DNA of 64,000 nt. Source: Streptomyces marokkonensis (GTDB lineage Bacteria; Actinomycetota; Actinomycetes; Streptomycetales; Streptomycetaceae). Both the position numbers and the translations under genes were made by a program. The notes under the pieces were generated by a model, which ran no database searches, had not been told where the DNA came from, and saw only the letters and a list, made by a program, of their open reading frames with translations. Where the stretch lies: contig NZ_VSKS01000020.1 in NCBI RefSeq assembly GCF_008312835.1, positions 92,794 through 156,793 of the forward strand, written 5' to 3'. Within the stretch, counting starts at the first letter, position 1. Each line of letters opens with the position of its first letter. Positions 8,436 to 17,948 of the stretch are shown piece after piece.

Positions 8436-9503
8436 TCAGGGCCCGCCGAGGATCTCGGCCAGGTCGTAGCGGACCGGCTCCTCCAGCTGCGCGTAGGTGC
8501 AGCTCACGGGGGTGCGGTCCGGGCGCCAGCGGCGGAAACGGGCGGTGTGCCGGAAGCGCTGCCCGTTCTCCATGTGGTCGTAGGCCACCTCGGCCACCCG
8601 CTCCGGCCGCAGCGGCACCCATGACAGGTCCTTCCGCCCCGACCAGCGGCTCGGCGCGCCGGGCAGCCGGGCGGACTCGTGCGCCGCCTCGTCAGCCCAG
8701 GCCGCCCACGGATGGCCCGACACGTCGTCCATCCGCAGCGGCTCGAGCTCCTCGATCAGCTCCGCGCGCCGCTTCATCGGGAACGCCGCGGACACACCGA
8801 CGTGCTGGAGCCGGCCACCGTCGTCGTACAGACCCAGCAGCAGCGAGCCGACGACCGGGCCGCTCTTGTGGAGCCGGTACCCGGCGACGACCACATCGGC
8901 CGTGCGCTCGTGCTTGATCTTGAACATGACCCGCTCGTCCTGGCGGTAGCGCAGATTCAGCGGCTTGGCGATCACCCCGTCCAGGCCCGCTCCCTCGTAC
9001 TGCTCGAACCACCCCCGCGCCACCTCGATGTCCGTCGTCGCCGGCGCCACGTGGACGGGAGGGGTGACCCCCTCCAGCACCCGGGTCAGCAGCTCGCGCC
9101 GGTCGGCCAGCGGAACCTCCAGCAGCGACTCGTCCCCCAGTGCCAGCACGTCGAAGGCGACGAACGACGCCGGGGTCCGCTCGGCGAGCGTCCTCACCCG
9201 CGAGTCCGCCGGGTGGATGCGCTCGGTGAGGGCGTCGAAGTCGAGGTGCCCCTCCCGCGCGACGACGATCTCCCCGTCCATCACGCACCGCTTCGGCAGC
9301 CGTTCCCGCACCGCCGCGGCCACTTCAGGGAAGTACCTGGTCAGCGGCTTGCCGGTGCGGCTGCCCAGCTCGACTTCGTCCCCGTCGCGGAACACGATCG
9401 CCCGGAAGCCGTCCCACTTCGCCTCGTACTGCATGTCCGGCGGGATCTTCGCCACGGACTTGGCGAGCATCGGCTTCACGGGCGGCATGACGGGCAGATC
9501 CAT
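8436..9503 (-). CDS. ATP-dependent DNA ligase (LigC/LigD ligase-domain type)
   Basis: The 355-residue protein is a compact ATP-dependent ligase. Motif I, with the adenylated lysine, is EAKWDGFR (Lys29). Motif III lies at VAFDVLAL, motif IV at GLDGVIAKP, and motif V at VMFKIK. The C-terminal OB-fold region follows (VVAGYRLHKSGPVVGSLLLGLYDDGGRLQHVG). The protein corresponds to the ligase domain of LigD, or to stand-alone LigC, used in bacterial non-homologous end joining and short-patch repair. It lacks fused polymerase and phosphoesterase domains, but a LigD-type polymerase is encoded divergently 74 bp away, so the two probably work together. No Ku gene is present in the window. Confidence 0.93.
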   Translation of the reverse strand: MDLPVMPPVKPMLAKSVAKIPPDMQYEAKWDGFRAIVFRDGDEVELGSRTGKPLTRYFPEVAAAVRERLPKRCVMDGEIVVAREGHLDFDALTERIHPADSRVRTLAERTPASFVAFDVLALGDESLLEVPLADRRELLTRVLEGVTPPVHVAPATTDIEVARGWFEQYEGAGLDGVIAKPLNLRYRQDERVMFKIKHERTADVVVAGYRLHKSGPVVGSLLLGLYDDGGRLQHVGVSAAFPMKRRAELIEELEPLRMDDVSGHPWAAWADEAAHESARLPGAPSRWSGRKDLSWVPLRPERVAEVAYDHMENGQRFRHTARFRRWRPDRTPVSCTYAQLEEPVRYDLAEILGGP

Positions 9504-9564
9504 GCTCCGATTCTGCGCGCCACCGCCCGTTGTCGCCCGGTGTGCGAGGTATGTGCGCTACGCC

Positions 9565-9570
9565 TACCGT
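9565..9570 (+). promoter_or_regulatory. -10 hexamer TACCGT for a leaderless transcript
   Basis: TACCGT lies seven bases before the ATG of the LigD-type polymerase gene. No ribosome binding site is visible, so the mRNA probably starts at the start codon. Confidence 0.5.
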
Positions 9571-9577
9571 GGCTCGC

Positions 9578-10600
9578 ATGGGTGACGCGGTGGAACTCGA
9601 GGTGGCCGGCCGGACCGTACGGCTGTCCAGTCCGGACAAGGTCTTCTTCCCGGAGCACGGATACACCAAGCTGGACGTCGCCCGCTACTACCAGGCGGTC
9701 GCCCCCGGCCTGCTGCGCGCCCTGCGCAACCGGCCCACCACCCTGCAGCGCTACCCCGACGGCATCACCGGCGAGTGGTTCTACCAGAAGCGCGCGCCCA
9801 AGAGCATGCCCGGCTGGATCCCCACCGCGCACATCACCTTCCCCAGCGGTCGCAGCGCCGACGAGATGTGCCCCACCGAGGAGGCGGCCGTGGTGTGGGC
9901 GGCCCAGTACGGCACGCTGGTCTTCCACCCCTGGCCGGTGCGGCGCACCGATGTCGACCACCCCGACGAACTGCGCATCGACCTCGACCCGCAGCCCGGC
10001 ACCGACTACGACGACGCCGTCCGCGCCGCCGGTGAACTGCGCGCCGTGCTCGACGAGCACGGGCTGCGCGGCTGGCCCAAGACCTCCGGCGGACGCGGCC
10101 TGCACGTGTTCGTGCCGATCGCACCGCGCTGGACCTTCACCCAGGTCCGCCGTGCCGCCATCGCCGTGGGCCGGGAACTGGAACGCAGGATGCCGGAGCG
10201 GGTCACCATCAAGTGGTGGAAGGAGGAACGCGGCGAGCGCATCTTCGTCGACTACAACCAGACCGCCCGCGACCGCACCATCGCCTCCGCCTACTCCGTA
10301 CGCCCCCGCCCGCACGCACCCGTCTCGGCTCCACTGCGTTGGGAGGAGGTCCCGGCCGCGCGTCCGCGGGACTTCGACATCACGACCATGCCCGCGCGCT
10401 TCGCCGAACTGGGCGACGTGCACGCGGACATGGACGATCACGCGTTCTCACTGGAGTCCCTGCTCGAACTCGCCCGCCGTGACGAGCACGACCACGGCCT
10501 GGGCGATCTGCCGTACCCGCCCGAGTACCCGAAGATGCCGGGAGAGCCGAGCCGGGTGCAGCCGAGCCGGGCCAGGAAGCCGAAACCCCCGGCCTGCTGA
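9578..10600 (+). CDS. LigD-type DNA polymerase/primase domain protein (PrimPol)
   Basis: A 340-residue stand-alone archaeo-eukaryotic primase-like polymerase of the LigD PolDom family. Diagnostic segments are VRLSSPDKVFFPEHGYTKLD, YYQAVAPGLLRALRNRPTTL, EWFYQKRAPK, the catalytic acidic motif LRIDLDPQPG (two Asp), TSGGRGLHVFVPI with the conserved His, and VDYNQTARDRTIASAYSVR. Enzymes of this family add ribonucleotides and fill gaps during end joining, normally with Ku and a LigD/LigC ligase. The divergent ligase gene supports that role. The start at MGDAVELEV was preferred over a frame 48 bases longer because it fits the family start and has a -10-like hexamer seven bases upstream. Confidence 0.92.
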   Translation: MGDAVELEVAGRTVRLSSPDKVFFPEHGYTKLDVARYYQAVAPGLLRALRNRPTTLQRYPDGITGEWFYQKRAPKSMPGWIPTAHITFPSGRSADEMCPTEEAAVVWAAQYGTLVFHPWPVRRTDVDHPDELRIDLDPQPGTDYDDAVRAAGELRAVLDEHGLRGWPKTSGGRGLHVFVPIAPRWTFTQVRRAAIAVGRELERRMPERVTIKWWKEERGERIFVDYNQTARDRTIASAYSVRPRPHAPVSAPLRWEEVPAARPRDFDITTMPARFAELGDVHADMDDHAFSLESLLELARRDEHDHGLGDLPYPPEYPKMPGEPSRVQPSRARKPKPPAC

Positions 10601-10629
10601 CCCGGTGCGTCACACGGAGCCGTGCGCGA

Positions 10630-12846
10630 CTACAGGTCCTTGATCCGGACGTCCCGGTAGGAGACGACGTCCGTCGTGCCGTGCACCTGCAGTCCGATGT
10701 AGCCGGAGGCGAACCTTCGCCCGTCCGTGCCCGGGTCGTCCGAGCGCGGCGGGGTGAAGTCCTGGCCGCCGGTGTTGTCGAACTCGTTGATCAGCACACC
10801 GTTGCGGTAGACCGAGTAGTGCTGGTCCACCACGCGGATCTCGTAGTCGTTCCAGGTGCCCTTCTGGGTGACGCCCGCACCGGCCAGCCCCACCCGGTCG
10901 AACCCGTAGACGGAGCCGGTCTTGTACATGTCGCCGGTGGGTGAGTCGAACACCTGCACCTCGTGCCCGTACTTGATGGCGACCCACTCCGGCCGCGATT
11001 CCTCCGGGTGGTCGTGGATCTGCGGGAACCGCACGAACACACCGGAGTTGGCGTTGCCGGTGCCCGGGGCGTCGTCACGCCACTGGAGCTTCAGCGAGAA
11101 GTCGCCGTACGTGCGCTCGGGGAACCACAGCATGCCGAGCCCGCCCCGGGTGGTGCCGGAGGTGATCGAGCCGTCCGGGTTCAGCCCGAACGAACCGCCG
11201 CCCACGTGCTGCCACTTGGCGAACGACTCCTGGCTGCCGTCGAGGATCTTGCGGTAGCCCTCGGTCTGGCCGGGCCTGCCGATGCCGGACTGGCGGGCCG
11301 CCTTGGTGATGGCCCGGTACTCCCGCGTGTCGACGACGCCTTCCTCCCGCAGCGCGTCCAGGACGCCCTTCACGTGCTTGAGGAACAGCGCCTGCGAGGT
11401 CCACTCCTTCTCGTCCTCGATCAGCTCGCCGATCCGGCACCGGTTGTTGGTGACCCGGTTCGGCACACCCGAGTCGACCGTGCCGACGATCACCGTCAAC
11501 CGCTCGTCGTACTCGGGGCAGTGGGGCGCGGGCACCCCGCCGCCGGCCACGACCGTGAAGCTCACCGTGAGCGGCTCGGAGGTGTTGCCGGCCTGGTCGC
11601 TCGCCCGGTACGCCACGGTGTGCCGGCCCGCCCGGTCGACGACCACGGGCCCGGTGTAGGCCAGGTACGGTCCGCCGTCGAGCGAGTACTCGATGCCCGC
11701 GACACCGGAACCTCCGTGTCCGTCGTCGGCGCTGAGGGTCACGGTGGCGTCACCGACGTAGGCGCCGTCGGAGTTCCTGGTGCCCTCCACGGTGACGCCG
11801 GTCGCCGGCGGGGTGGTGTCCTGCGGGGGAGCGGCGACGACCGTGAACTCCACGCTCTTCGCCGCCGCCGCGTTGCCCGCCTTGTCGGTGGCGCGGTACC
11901 GCACGGTGTGCGTGCCCACCTGGTGCACCATCACCGGGCCGGTGTACGGCTGCCAGGCACCGTCGGCACCGATCGCGTACTCGATGGTGTTGACCCCGGA
12001 CCCGGTGTCGGACGCGGTGACGGTGACCGTCGCCATGTCGATGTAGGCACCGTCGTCGTTCTTCTCGCCGTCCACCGTCGCCGAGGTCTCCGGCGGCGTG
12101 GTGTCGTCCGTCGGCGGCGGCACGACGGTGAACCCGACGGTCTTCTCCGCCGAGACGTTGCCCGCCTTGTCCAGGGCGCGGTAGCGCACCGTGTGGGTGC
12201 CGACCTGGTCGACGACGACCGGCGCGGTGTACGGCTGCCAGGCGCCGTCCGTCCCCACCGCGTACTCGATCCGCTCCACGCCCGAGCCCTCGTCGGTGGC
12301 CTCGACCGTGACGCTCGCCGAACCGACGTACTCGCCCTTGTCGTTCTGCGAGCCGGTCACCTTCGCCGTGGCCTCGGGCGCGGTGGTGTCCTCGCCGCCG
12401 CCCTCGGTCACCGTCAGGATGCCCTGCATCTCGCCGTGGCCGGGGATGGTGCAGTGGTAGAAGTAGCGGCCCGGGGTGAGCGTCACCTCGGCCGTGTGCC
12501 GGCCGCCCTGGGCGTCACCCGGATTGGCCAGGATGTTCAGCTGGACGTCGTTGTTGAACTCCGGGTCGGAGGTCACGAACGTCAGCGTGTGGGGCATCCC
12601 GGTGGTGTTGCCGGTCGCCGCGCTGTTCTCGAAGACGATCGTCGCCGCACCGGCCACCGCGGTCGCCGGCGCCGACGTGTACTCGGTGATGCTGTCCCCG
12701 GCGGTCCAGGTGAGCACCTGCTCCGCCGCGGTGGCCCCGGATCCGGACTCGCCGGCCGCGGACGTGGTCGTCTGCAGACCGAGCACCATCAGCAGGGCGG
12801 CCAGCAGGCCGGCCCACATTCCTCGTTTGCGTATCACTGGTCTCAC
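10630..12846 (-). CDS. Secreted cupredoxin / triple Ig-like repeat / DUF1080 (3-keto-disaccharide hydrolase-like) protein
   Basis: A secreted protein of about 738 residues. After the signal peptide (KRGMWAGLLAALLMVLGL) comes a plastocyanin-like domain with a copper-site pattern: His in GMPHTLTF, then Cys, His and Met in YHCTIPGHGEMQG. Three tandem Ig-like repeats of about 90 residues follow. Each starts DTT(A/P)P, contains a GSGV.(T/R)IEYA or equivalent core and ends HTVRYRALDKAGN or close variants. A linker with CPEYDERL and CRIGELI leads to a C-terminal DUF1080/laminin-G-like domain (FPERTYGDFSLKLQWR, NSGVFVRFP, WNDYEIRVVDQHYSVYRNG). DUF1080 proteins include 3-keto-disaccharide hydrolases. 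The GTG start overlaps the upstream TGA (GTGA), so it is translationally coupled to the ThuA/PQQ gene. Confidence 0.85.
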   Translation of the reverse strand: MRPVIRKRGMWAGLLAALLMVLGLQTTTSAAGESGSGATAAEQVLTWTAGDSITEYTSAPATAVAGAATIVFENSAATGNTTGMPHTLTFVTSDPEFNNDVQLNILANPGDAQGGRHTAEVTLTPGRYFYHCTIPGHGEMQGILTVTEGGGEDTTAPEATAKVTGSQNDKGEYVGSASVTVEATDEGSGVERIEYAVGTDGAWQPYTAPVVVDQVGTHTVRYRALDKAGNVSAEKTVGFTVVPPPTDDTTPPETSATVDGEKNDDGAYIDMATVTVTASDTGSGVNTIEYAIGADGAWQPYTGPVMVHQVGTHTVRYRATDKAGNAAAAKSVEFTVVAAPPQDTTPPATGVTVEGTRNSDGAYVGDATVTLSADDGHGGSGVAGIEYSLDGGPYLAYTGPVVVDRAGRHTVAYRASDQAGNTSEPLTVSFTVVAGGGVPAPHCPEYDERLTVIVGTVDSGVPNRVTNNRCRIGELIEDEKEWTSQALFLKHVKGVLDALREEGVVDTREYRAITKAARQSGIGRPGQTEGYRKILDGSQESFAKWQHVGGGSFGLNPDGSITSGTTRGGLGMLWFPERTYGDFSLKLQWRDDAPGTGNANSGVFVRFPQIHDHPEESRPEWVAIKYGHEVQVFDSPTGDMYKTGSVYGFDRVGLAGAGVTQKGTWNDYEIRVVDQHYSVYRNGVLINEFDNTGGQDFTPPRSDDPGTDGRRFASGYIGLQVHGTTDVVSYRDVRIKDL

Positions 12847-15380
12847 TCGGCCTTCCTCGCCAGCTGACCGGCGGCCGGGGTCGGGCCGCCGCCCGTGTAG
12901 GTGACCTGCCACAGCGCGGACTTGGCGTCGGAGGTGAAGAAGCCGCGGCCGTAGTCGAGGACGTACAGCGAGCCGTCCGGGCCGAATTTCCAGTCCATCA
13001 GGTTCTTGATGCCGTCGTTGCCGACCGGCACGATCTTCTTCAGGGACTCCGAGTGCACCGGAAGTCCGCCGTCGCCCTGGGTCTTGGGGTCCATGAGCAC
13101 CGCGTTGCGCGGCTGGTCGGCGTCGTAGAAGTCACCGATGAACCACTTGCCGTCCCAGTACGCCGGCCACTTGACCTCACTGGGGCTGCCGGCGTCGTAG
13201 CGGTAGACCGGGCCGTTCATGGCGGCCTGGCCGCCGCCCTTGAGCCAGGGCAGCCGGTACGTGGCCTCGCTCTGCTCGTACGACGGGATGCCGTTCTCGT
13301 CACGCGGGTAGTCCGGGGCGCCGCCCTGTGGCGCGTACCAGATGTTGTTGCCCGTCACCGGCGGGAGGTTGACCAGGCCGTCGTTGTTCGGCGATTCGTT
13401 CTTCGGGGCGTCGCAGTCGTACCAGCCGAGCGGCTTGGACGGGTCGGGCAGGTTCCGGTCCCGGTAGGGCTGCTTGTTGCCCATGCAGTACGGCCAGCCG
13501 CGGTTGCCGGCCTCGGTGATCACGGCGAACGTGTCGTACTTCGCCGGGCCCCAGGTCGGCGACGGGGAGCCGGCGTCCGGGCCGACCCAGCCCGCGTAGA
13601 GGGTGTCGGTCCTCTTGTCGACGGAGATGCGCGCCGGGTTGCGCACGCCCATCACATAGATCTCGCCGCGCGTCTTGCCGCCGCCCTCGGCCGTCTCCTC
13701 ACCGGTGAACAGGTTGCCCTCGGGGAGGGTGTACGTGCCGTCCGGCTCGGGGTGGATGCGCAGGATCTTGCCGTTGAGGTTGTTGGTGTTTCCGGCGGTG
13801 CGGCGCGCGTCGGCGAAGGACACGCCCTTGAAGTCGGGCTCCGGGTTGTTGCCCGAGTAACCGCCGCTGAAGCCGCTGGAGTTGGTGTCACCGGTGGCGA
13901 TGTACAGGTTGCCCTTGGAGTCCCAGGCCATCCCGCCGCCCGCGTGGCAGCAGCTGTGGATCTGCACCGGCCACTTCAGCAGCACCTTCTCGCTGCCGAG
14001 GTCCAGCTTGCCGGTTGCCCGGTCGAGCGTGAAGCGGGAGACCCGCCGCTCGCCCATGTGCGTGTCCCGGTTGATCTCGGAGTGGGGCGTGTAGTGCAGG
14101 TACACCCACCCGTTCTGCTCGAACCGCGGGTCCAGTTCGATGCCGAGCAGGCCCTCCTCGACCTTCCGCAGCTCGTCGCCGCCGCCCTTGTTGCCGAAGA
14201 CGGTGAGCGCCCCGGCCAGGGTGACCTTCCCGGTCTTCGGGTCGTAGACGTGGATCTCGCCCTTGCCCTTGCCGATGTCCGGGTCGTTCCAGTCGGTGAC
14301 GACGGGCTGCGAGGAGTCGGCGCCGCCCCGGCCGATGTAGAAGACCCGTCCGTCGGGGGCGGTGACCAGACCGTGCGGTTCGCCGATCTGGTCGTTCTGC
14401 CCCGGCTGGTTGGGCTTGGTCAGCCGCTTGGCCTCGTAGTTGCCGGTGATGGTCGCCTTGCAGTCGGCCTGTACGAGCCGGTTGGTCCACAGCAGGGCGC
14501 CGCGCAGATGGTCGCGGAAGTCGGTCTCGTCGTACGACGACACCGTGCCGCCCATGCCGGTGTAGAAGGACCGCCCGCCGTCGTAGTCACGGCACCAGCT
14601 CACCGGGTGGTCCCAGCCGCTTGCGCCCGCACCGGGCGCGTAGGTCGACTCGCGCACCCTGGCGACCGTGTGCACGTCACCGGAGGGGTTCTTCACCCAG
14701 TTCAGCCACTTGTCGGGCCGCTTCCACTGCTGCGGCAGGCCCTTGGTCGCCGGATGGGTCCGGTCGCCGACCTCGACGGTCGCCCGCTGCACCGCGTCGG
14801 GGCCGGAGGCGGCCGGGCGGGCGCCGATCAGGCCGGTGAACCAGTCCGAGTACGGCTCCGCGCGTGCGGCGTCGTGCAGACCGACGAAACCGCCGCCGGC
14901 CTCCATGTACGCCTCCAGGCCCGCCTCCTGGTCCGGGTCGAGGACGTCCCCGCCGCCGGTCAGGAACACGACGGTGTTGAAACGGCCCAGCTTCCTGGCG
15001 TCGGTGAAGACCGAGGCGTCGTCGGTCGCGGTGACCTTGAACCGCTGGTCCGCCGGGCCGGACAGGCCGATCCTCTCGATCGCCGCGATCCCCGCGTTCA
15101 CCAGGGGCGACTCGTCACCGCCGGCCGCCGAACCGTGGAACAGCAGCACACGTACGTTCGCGCCGCCCGGGGGCGACTTGATGGACATCGTTGTCAGGGA
15201 CGGATCCGGGGCCTGGCGCGCGCTGGCGGCGGGCCCCGAGAGCAGCCCGGCGGCGACGGCACCGGCGGTCACGGTGGCCGCCCAGAGGCGTCGCCTCGTT
15301 CTCGTCCTTCGTGTGTTCCTGGCGCCTGACGTGCTCAACCCTCGCAAGCGCACGGGTTCTTGATGCGATGTGGACCGCAC
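12843..15380 (-). CDS. Secreted ThuA domain / PQQ-dependent sugar dehydrogenase fusion
   Basis: A secreted protein of about 845 residues. A basic N-region (RNTRRTRTRRR) and hydrophobic segment (LWAATVTAGAVAAGLLSG) form the export signal. The first 250 residues are a ThuA-like trehalose-utilisation domain (VRVLLFHGSA, VVFLTGGGDVLDPDQEAGLEAY, GGFVGLHDAARAE, HPVSWCRDYDGGRSFYTGMG). The rest is a six-bladed beta-propeller of the soluble glucose/sorbosone dehydrogenase family (EPHGLVTAPDGRVFYIGRGG, GLLGIELDPRFEQNGWVYLHYTP, QIHSCCHAGGGMAWD, NLYIATGDT, VMGVRNPARIS). The SCCH segment has two adjacent cysteines. The start is uncertain: a GTG 12 bases further upstream sits only one base from the GAGGAGG motif, so the second GTG was chosen. 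It is first in a two-gene operon with the cupredoxin/DUF1080 gene. Confidence 0.88.
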   Translation of the reverse strand: MRSTSHQEPVRLRGLSTSGARNTRRTRTRRRLWAATVTAGAVAAGLLSGPAASARQAPDPSLTTMSIKSPPGGANVRVLLFHGSAAGGDESPLVNAGIAAIERIGLSGPADQRFKVTATDDASVFTDARKLGRFNTVVFLTGGGDVLDPDQEAGLEAYMEAGGGFVGLHDAARAEPYSDWFTGLIGARPAASGPDAVQRATVEVGDRTHPATKGLPQQWKRPDKWLNWVKNPSGDVHTVARVRESTYAPGAGASGWDHPVSWCRDYDGGRSFYTGMGGTVSSYDETDFRDHLRGALLWTNRLVQADCKATITGNYEAKRLTKPNQPGQNDQIGEPHGLVTAPDGRVFYIGRGGADSSQPVVTDWNDPDIGKGKGEIHVYDPKTGKVTLAGALTVFGNKGGGDELRKVEEGLLGIELDPRFEQNGWVYLHYTPHSEINRDTHMGERRVSRFTLDRATGKLDLGSEKVLLKWPVQIHSCCHAGGGMAWDSKGNLYIATGDTNSSGFSGGYSGNNPEPDFKGVSFADARRTAGNTNNLNGKILRIHPEPDGTYTLPEGNLFTGEETAEGGGKTRGEIYVMGVRNPARISVDKRTDTLYAGWVGPDAGSPSPTWGPAKYDTFAVITEAGNRGWPYCMGNKQPYRDRNLPDPSKPLGWYDCDAPKNESPNNDGLVNLPPVTGNNIWYAPQGGAPDYPRDENGIPSYEQSEATYRLPWLKGGGQAAMNGPVYRYDAGSPSEVKWPAYWDGKWFIGDFYDADQPRNAVLMDPKTQGDGGLPVHSESLKKIVPVGNDGIKNLMDWKFGPDGSLYVLDYGRGFFTSDAKSALWQVTYTGGGPTPAAGQLARKAE

Positions 15381-15422
15381 GTGGCCACCCACCCCTCCTC
15401 GGTCGCAGCAACAGCGTCAAGG

Positions 15423-15451
15423 AAGCTAGACCTCTTTGCGTCACACGCCAA
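15423..15451 (-). promoter_or_regulatory. Candidate promoter of the ThuA/PQQ operon (TTGGCG-17-TAGCTT)
   Basis: On the minus strand TTGGCG (15451-15446) and TAGCTT (15428-15423) are separated by exactly 17 bases and lie about 45 bases before the GTG start, consistent with a vegetative sigma factor promoter. Activity is inferred from sequence only. Confidence 0.5.
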
Positions 15452-15489
15452 TACCTATCGCAGCAATGAAACGAACTTTGTCCTGAGTG

Positions 15490-15518
15490 TGGATAAACCC
15501 CGGGGTGGCCGCTACGGT
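15490..15518 (+). promoter_or_regulatory. Candidate promoter of the laccase gene (TGGATA-17-TACGGT)
   Basis: TGGATA (15490-15495) and TACGGT (15513-15518) are separated by 17 bases, and the hexamer ends 36 bases before the laccase ATG. It is divergent from the ThuA/PQQ promoter about 40 bp away, so shared control of the two units is possible. Confidence 0.45.
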
Positions 15519-15533
15519 TTCACAGGTTCATGA

Positions 15534-16541
<1,008 letters not shown>

Positions 16542-16558
16542 CGCACCGGACGTGATCC

Positions 16559-16570
16559 GGTAGCGCTCTC
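16559..16570 (+). promoter_or_regulatory. Candidate LacI-family operator (AGCGCT core) before the LacI gene
   Basis: GGTAGCGCTCTC contains the AGCGCT core typical of LacI/GalR operators with an imperfect dyad around it. It lies just upstream of a TATCCT -10 hexamer (16591-16596), where a repressor would block the promoter of the LacI gene that follows. Autoregulation is inferred. Confidence 0.4.
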
Positions 16571-16626
16571 GCCCGGGGACGGGCCGGGGCTATCCTTTCC
16601 CGCAGCCGCAGGTGAGGAGCGCCCAA

Positions 16627-17658
16627 GTGAACGAGACAGTGCCGCGCCCCACGCTGGAGGCGGTGGCCGCGCGGGCCGGGGTCTCCCGGGCCACGGTCTC
16701 CCGCGTGGTCAACGGCTCCGACGGGGTGCGCGAGCCCCTGGCCGAGCGGGTGAGACAGGCGGTGGAGGAACTCGGGTACGTCCCCAACCAGGCCGCCCGC
16801 AGCCTGGTGACCAAGCGGCACGACGCCGTCGCCGTCGTCGTCGCCGAACCGGAGACCCGCGTCTTCGCCGACCCCTTCTTCGCCCGGCAACTGCGCGGGA
16901 TCAGCAAGGAACTGACGGCGCACGACAACCAGCTCGTCCTGCTGCTCACCGAGGACCGCGACGACCACGCCCGCGTCGGCCGCTACCTCGCCGGCGGCCA
17001 TGTGGACGGAGCGCTGGTGATCTCGCTCCACATCGACGACCCGCTGCCCGGACTGATCCAGCGCGCCGGCGTGCCGACGGTGTTCGGCGGGCGGCCCGAC
17101 TTCAACGGCGGCGTCGTCTACGTCGACAGCGACAACCGGGGCGGCGCCCGTGACGCCGTACGGCATCTGCTCGGCCTCGGCCGGAGCCGCGTCGCCCACA
17201 TCACCGGCGCCCTCGACCAGACGTCGGCCGTGGACCGGCTCGACGGCTTCCGGGACGTCATGACCGATGCCGACCCGCGGCTGGTCGTCGAGGGCGACTT
17301 CACCCCCGCGGGGGGCGAGCGGGCGATGCGGGAGCTCCTCGACCGCCGCCCCGACCTGGACGCGGTGTTCGCCGGCAACGACCTCATGGCGGCGGGCGCC
17401 CTGCGCGTGCTGCGCGAGCGCGGGCGGCGGGTGCCGGACGACGTGGCGGTCGTCGGGTTCGACGACATGCTGCCGATCGCCGAACAGACCGAGCCGCCGC
17501 TCACCACGGTCCGCCAGGACATCGAGGGGATGGGCCGCCTCATGGCCCGCCTCCTGCTGCGCGACCTGGACCGCACGGGCGTGCCGGACGAGGCCGCGGG
17601 CGGCGGCCCCTCCAGCGTCGTCCTCCCGACGACGCTGATCCACCGGGCATCCGCCTGA
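16627..17658 (+). CDS. LacI-family transcriptional regulator
   Basis: A 343-residue LacI/GalR regulator. The N-terminal HTH and hinge helix are canonical (TLEAVAARAGVSRATVSRVVNG, then LGYVPNQAARSL, residues about 9-58). The periplasmic-binding-protein-like sugar-sensing core follows (DAVAVVVAEPETRVFADPFF, GALVISLHIDD, VFAGNDLMAAGALRVLRERG, VGFDDMLPIAEQTEPPLTTV). GTG was chosen because GAGGAG lies at 7 nt. It stands directly downstream of the small laccase and close to the secreted ThuA/PQQ and DUF1080 proteins. A sugar or sugar-derived ligand and control of those genes are therefore plausible, but not shown by the sequence beyond an AGCGCT-type site in its own promoter region. Confidence 0.93.
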   Translation: MNETVPRPTLEAVAARAGVSRATVSRVVNGSDGVREPLAERVRQAVEELGYVPNQAARSLVTKRHDAVAVVVAEPETRVFADPFFARQLRGISKELTAHDNQLVLLLTEDRDDHARVGRYLAGGHVDGALVISLHIDDPLPGLIQRAGVPTVFGGRPDFNGGVVYVDSDNRGGARDAVRHLLGLGRSRVAHITGALDQTSAVDRLDGFRDVMTDADPRLVVEGDFTPAGGERAMRELLDRRPDLDAVFAGNDLMAAGALRVLRERGRRVPDDVAVVGFDDMLPIAEQTEPPLTTVRQDIEGMGRLMARLLLRDLDRTGVPDEAAGGGPSSVVLPTTLIHRASA

Positions 17659-17667
17659 ACCCCCGAC

Positions 17668-17689
17668 GCCGGCCCCCGATCCCGCCGGC
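17668..17689 (+). terminator. Possible hairpin terminator after the LacI gene
   Basis: GCCGGC at 17668-17673 and again at 17684-17689 can pair across a 10-base loop just after the LacI stop codon. The stem is short and there is no T-run, so this is a weak call. Confidence 0.3.
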
Positions 17690-17898
17690 ACCCTGACCTC
17701 CGGCCCCGGACCTGAGACCCGAGGGCGACCCGGGATCTCCACCCCCGACGCGCGAGCCCGCCCGCGGCCGCGGGACCTGACCGGCACGAGCCGGGCGCAG
17801 CCCTGAATGTCGCCGCTCCGGGCCGGGGCGCGGGCTGCCGGCCAGGGTCCCACCGACCTGGGGTCCGGGACGGGAGCCGGAGCCGTGCGTCTCCGGGG

Positions 17899-17948
17899 CC
17901 TGGGCTCCGGCCCGCGGGTCCTGGGCTCGAACTCCGAGTCCTGGATCC
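17899..17948 (+). repeat. Degenerate 20-21 bp repeats in a 477-bp gene-free gap
   Basis: CCTGGGCTC occurs at 17899 and 17920, with a related CCTGGATCC at 17940, so a degenerate repeat of about 20-21 bp is present. The whole gap between the LacI gene and the VOC protein (17659-18135) otherwise holds no recognisable gene, and its open frames are low-complexity Arg/Pro/Gly. No function can be assigned. Confidence 0.4.

Noticed and set aside
13053-15329. A 758-codon plus-strand open frame opposite the ThuA/PQQ gene
   Set aside because: Shadow frame, low complexity, no ribosome binding site; the minus-strand propeller is clearly the gene.
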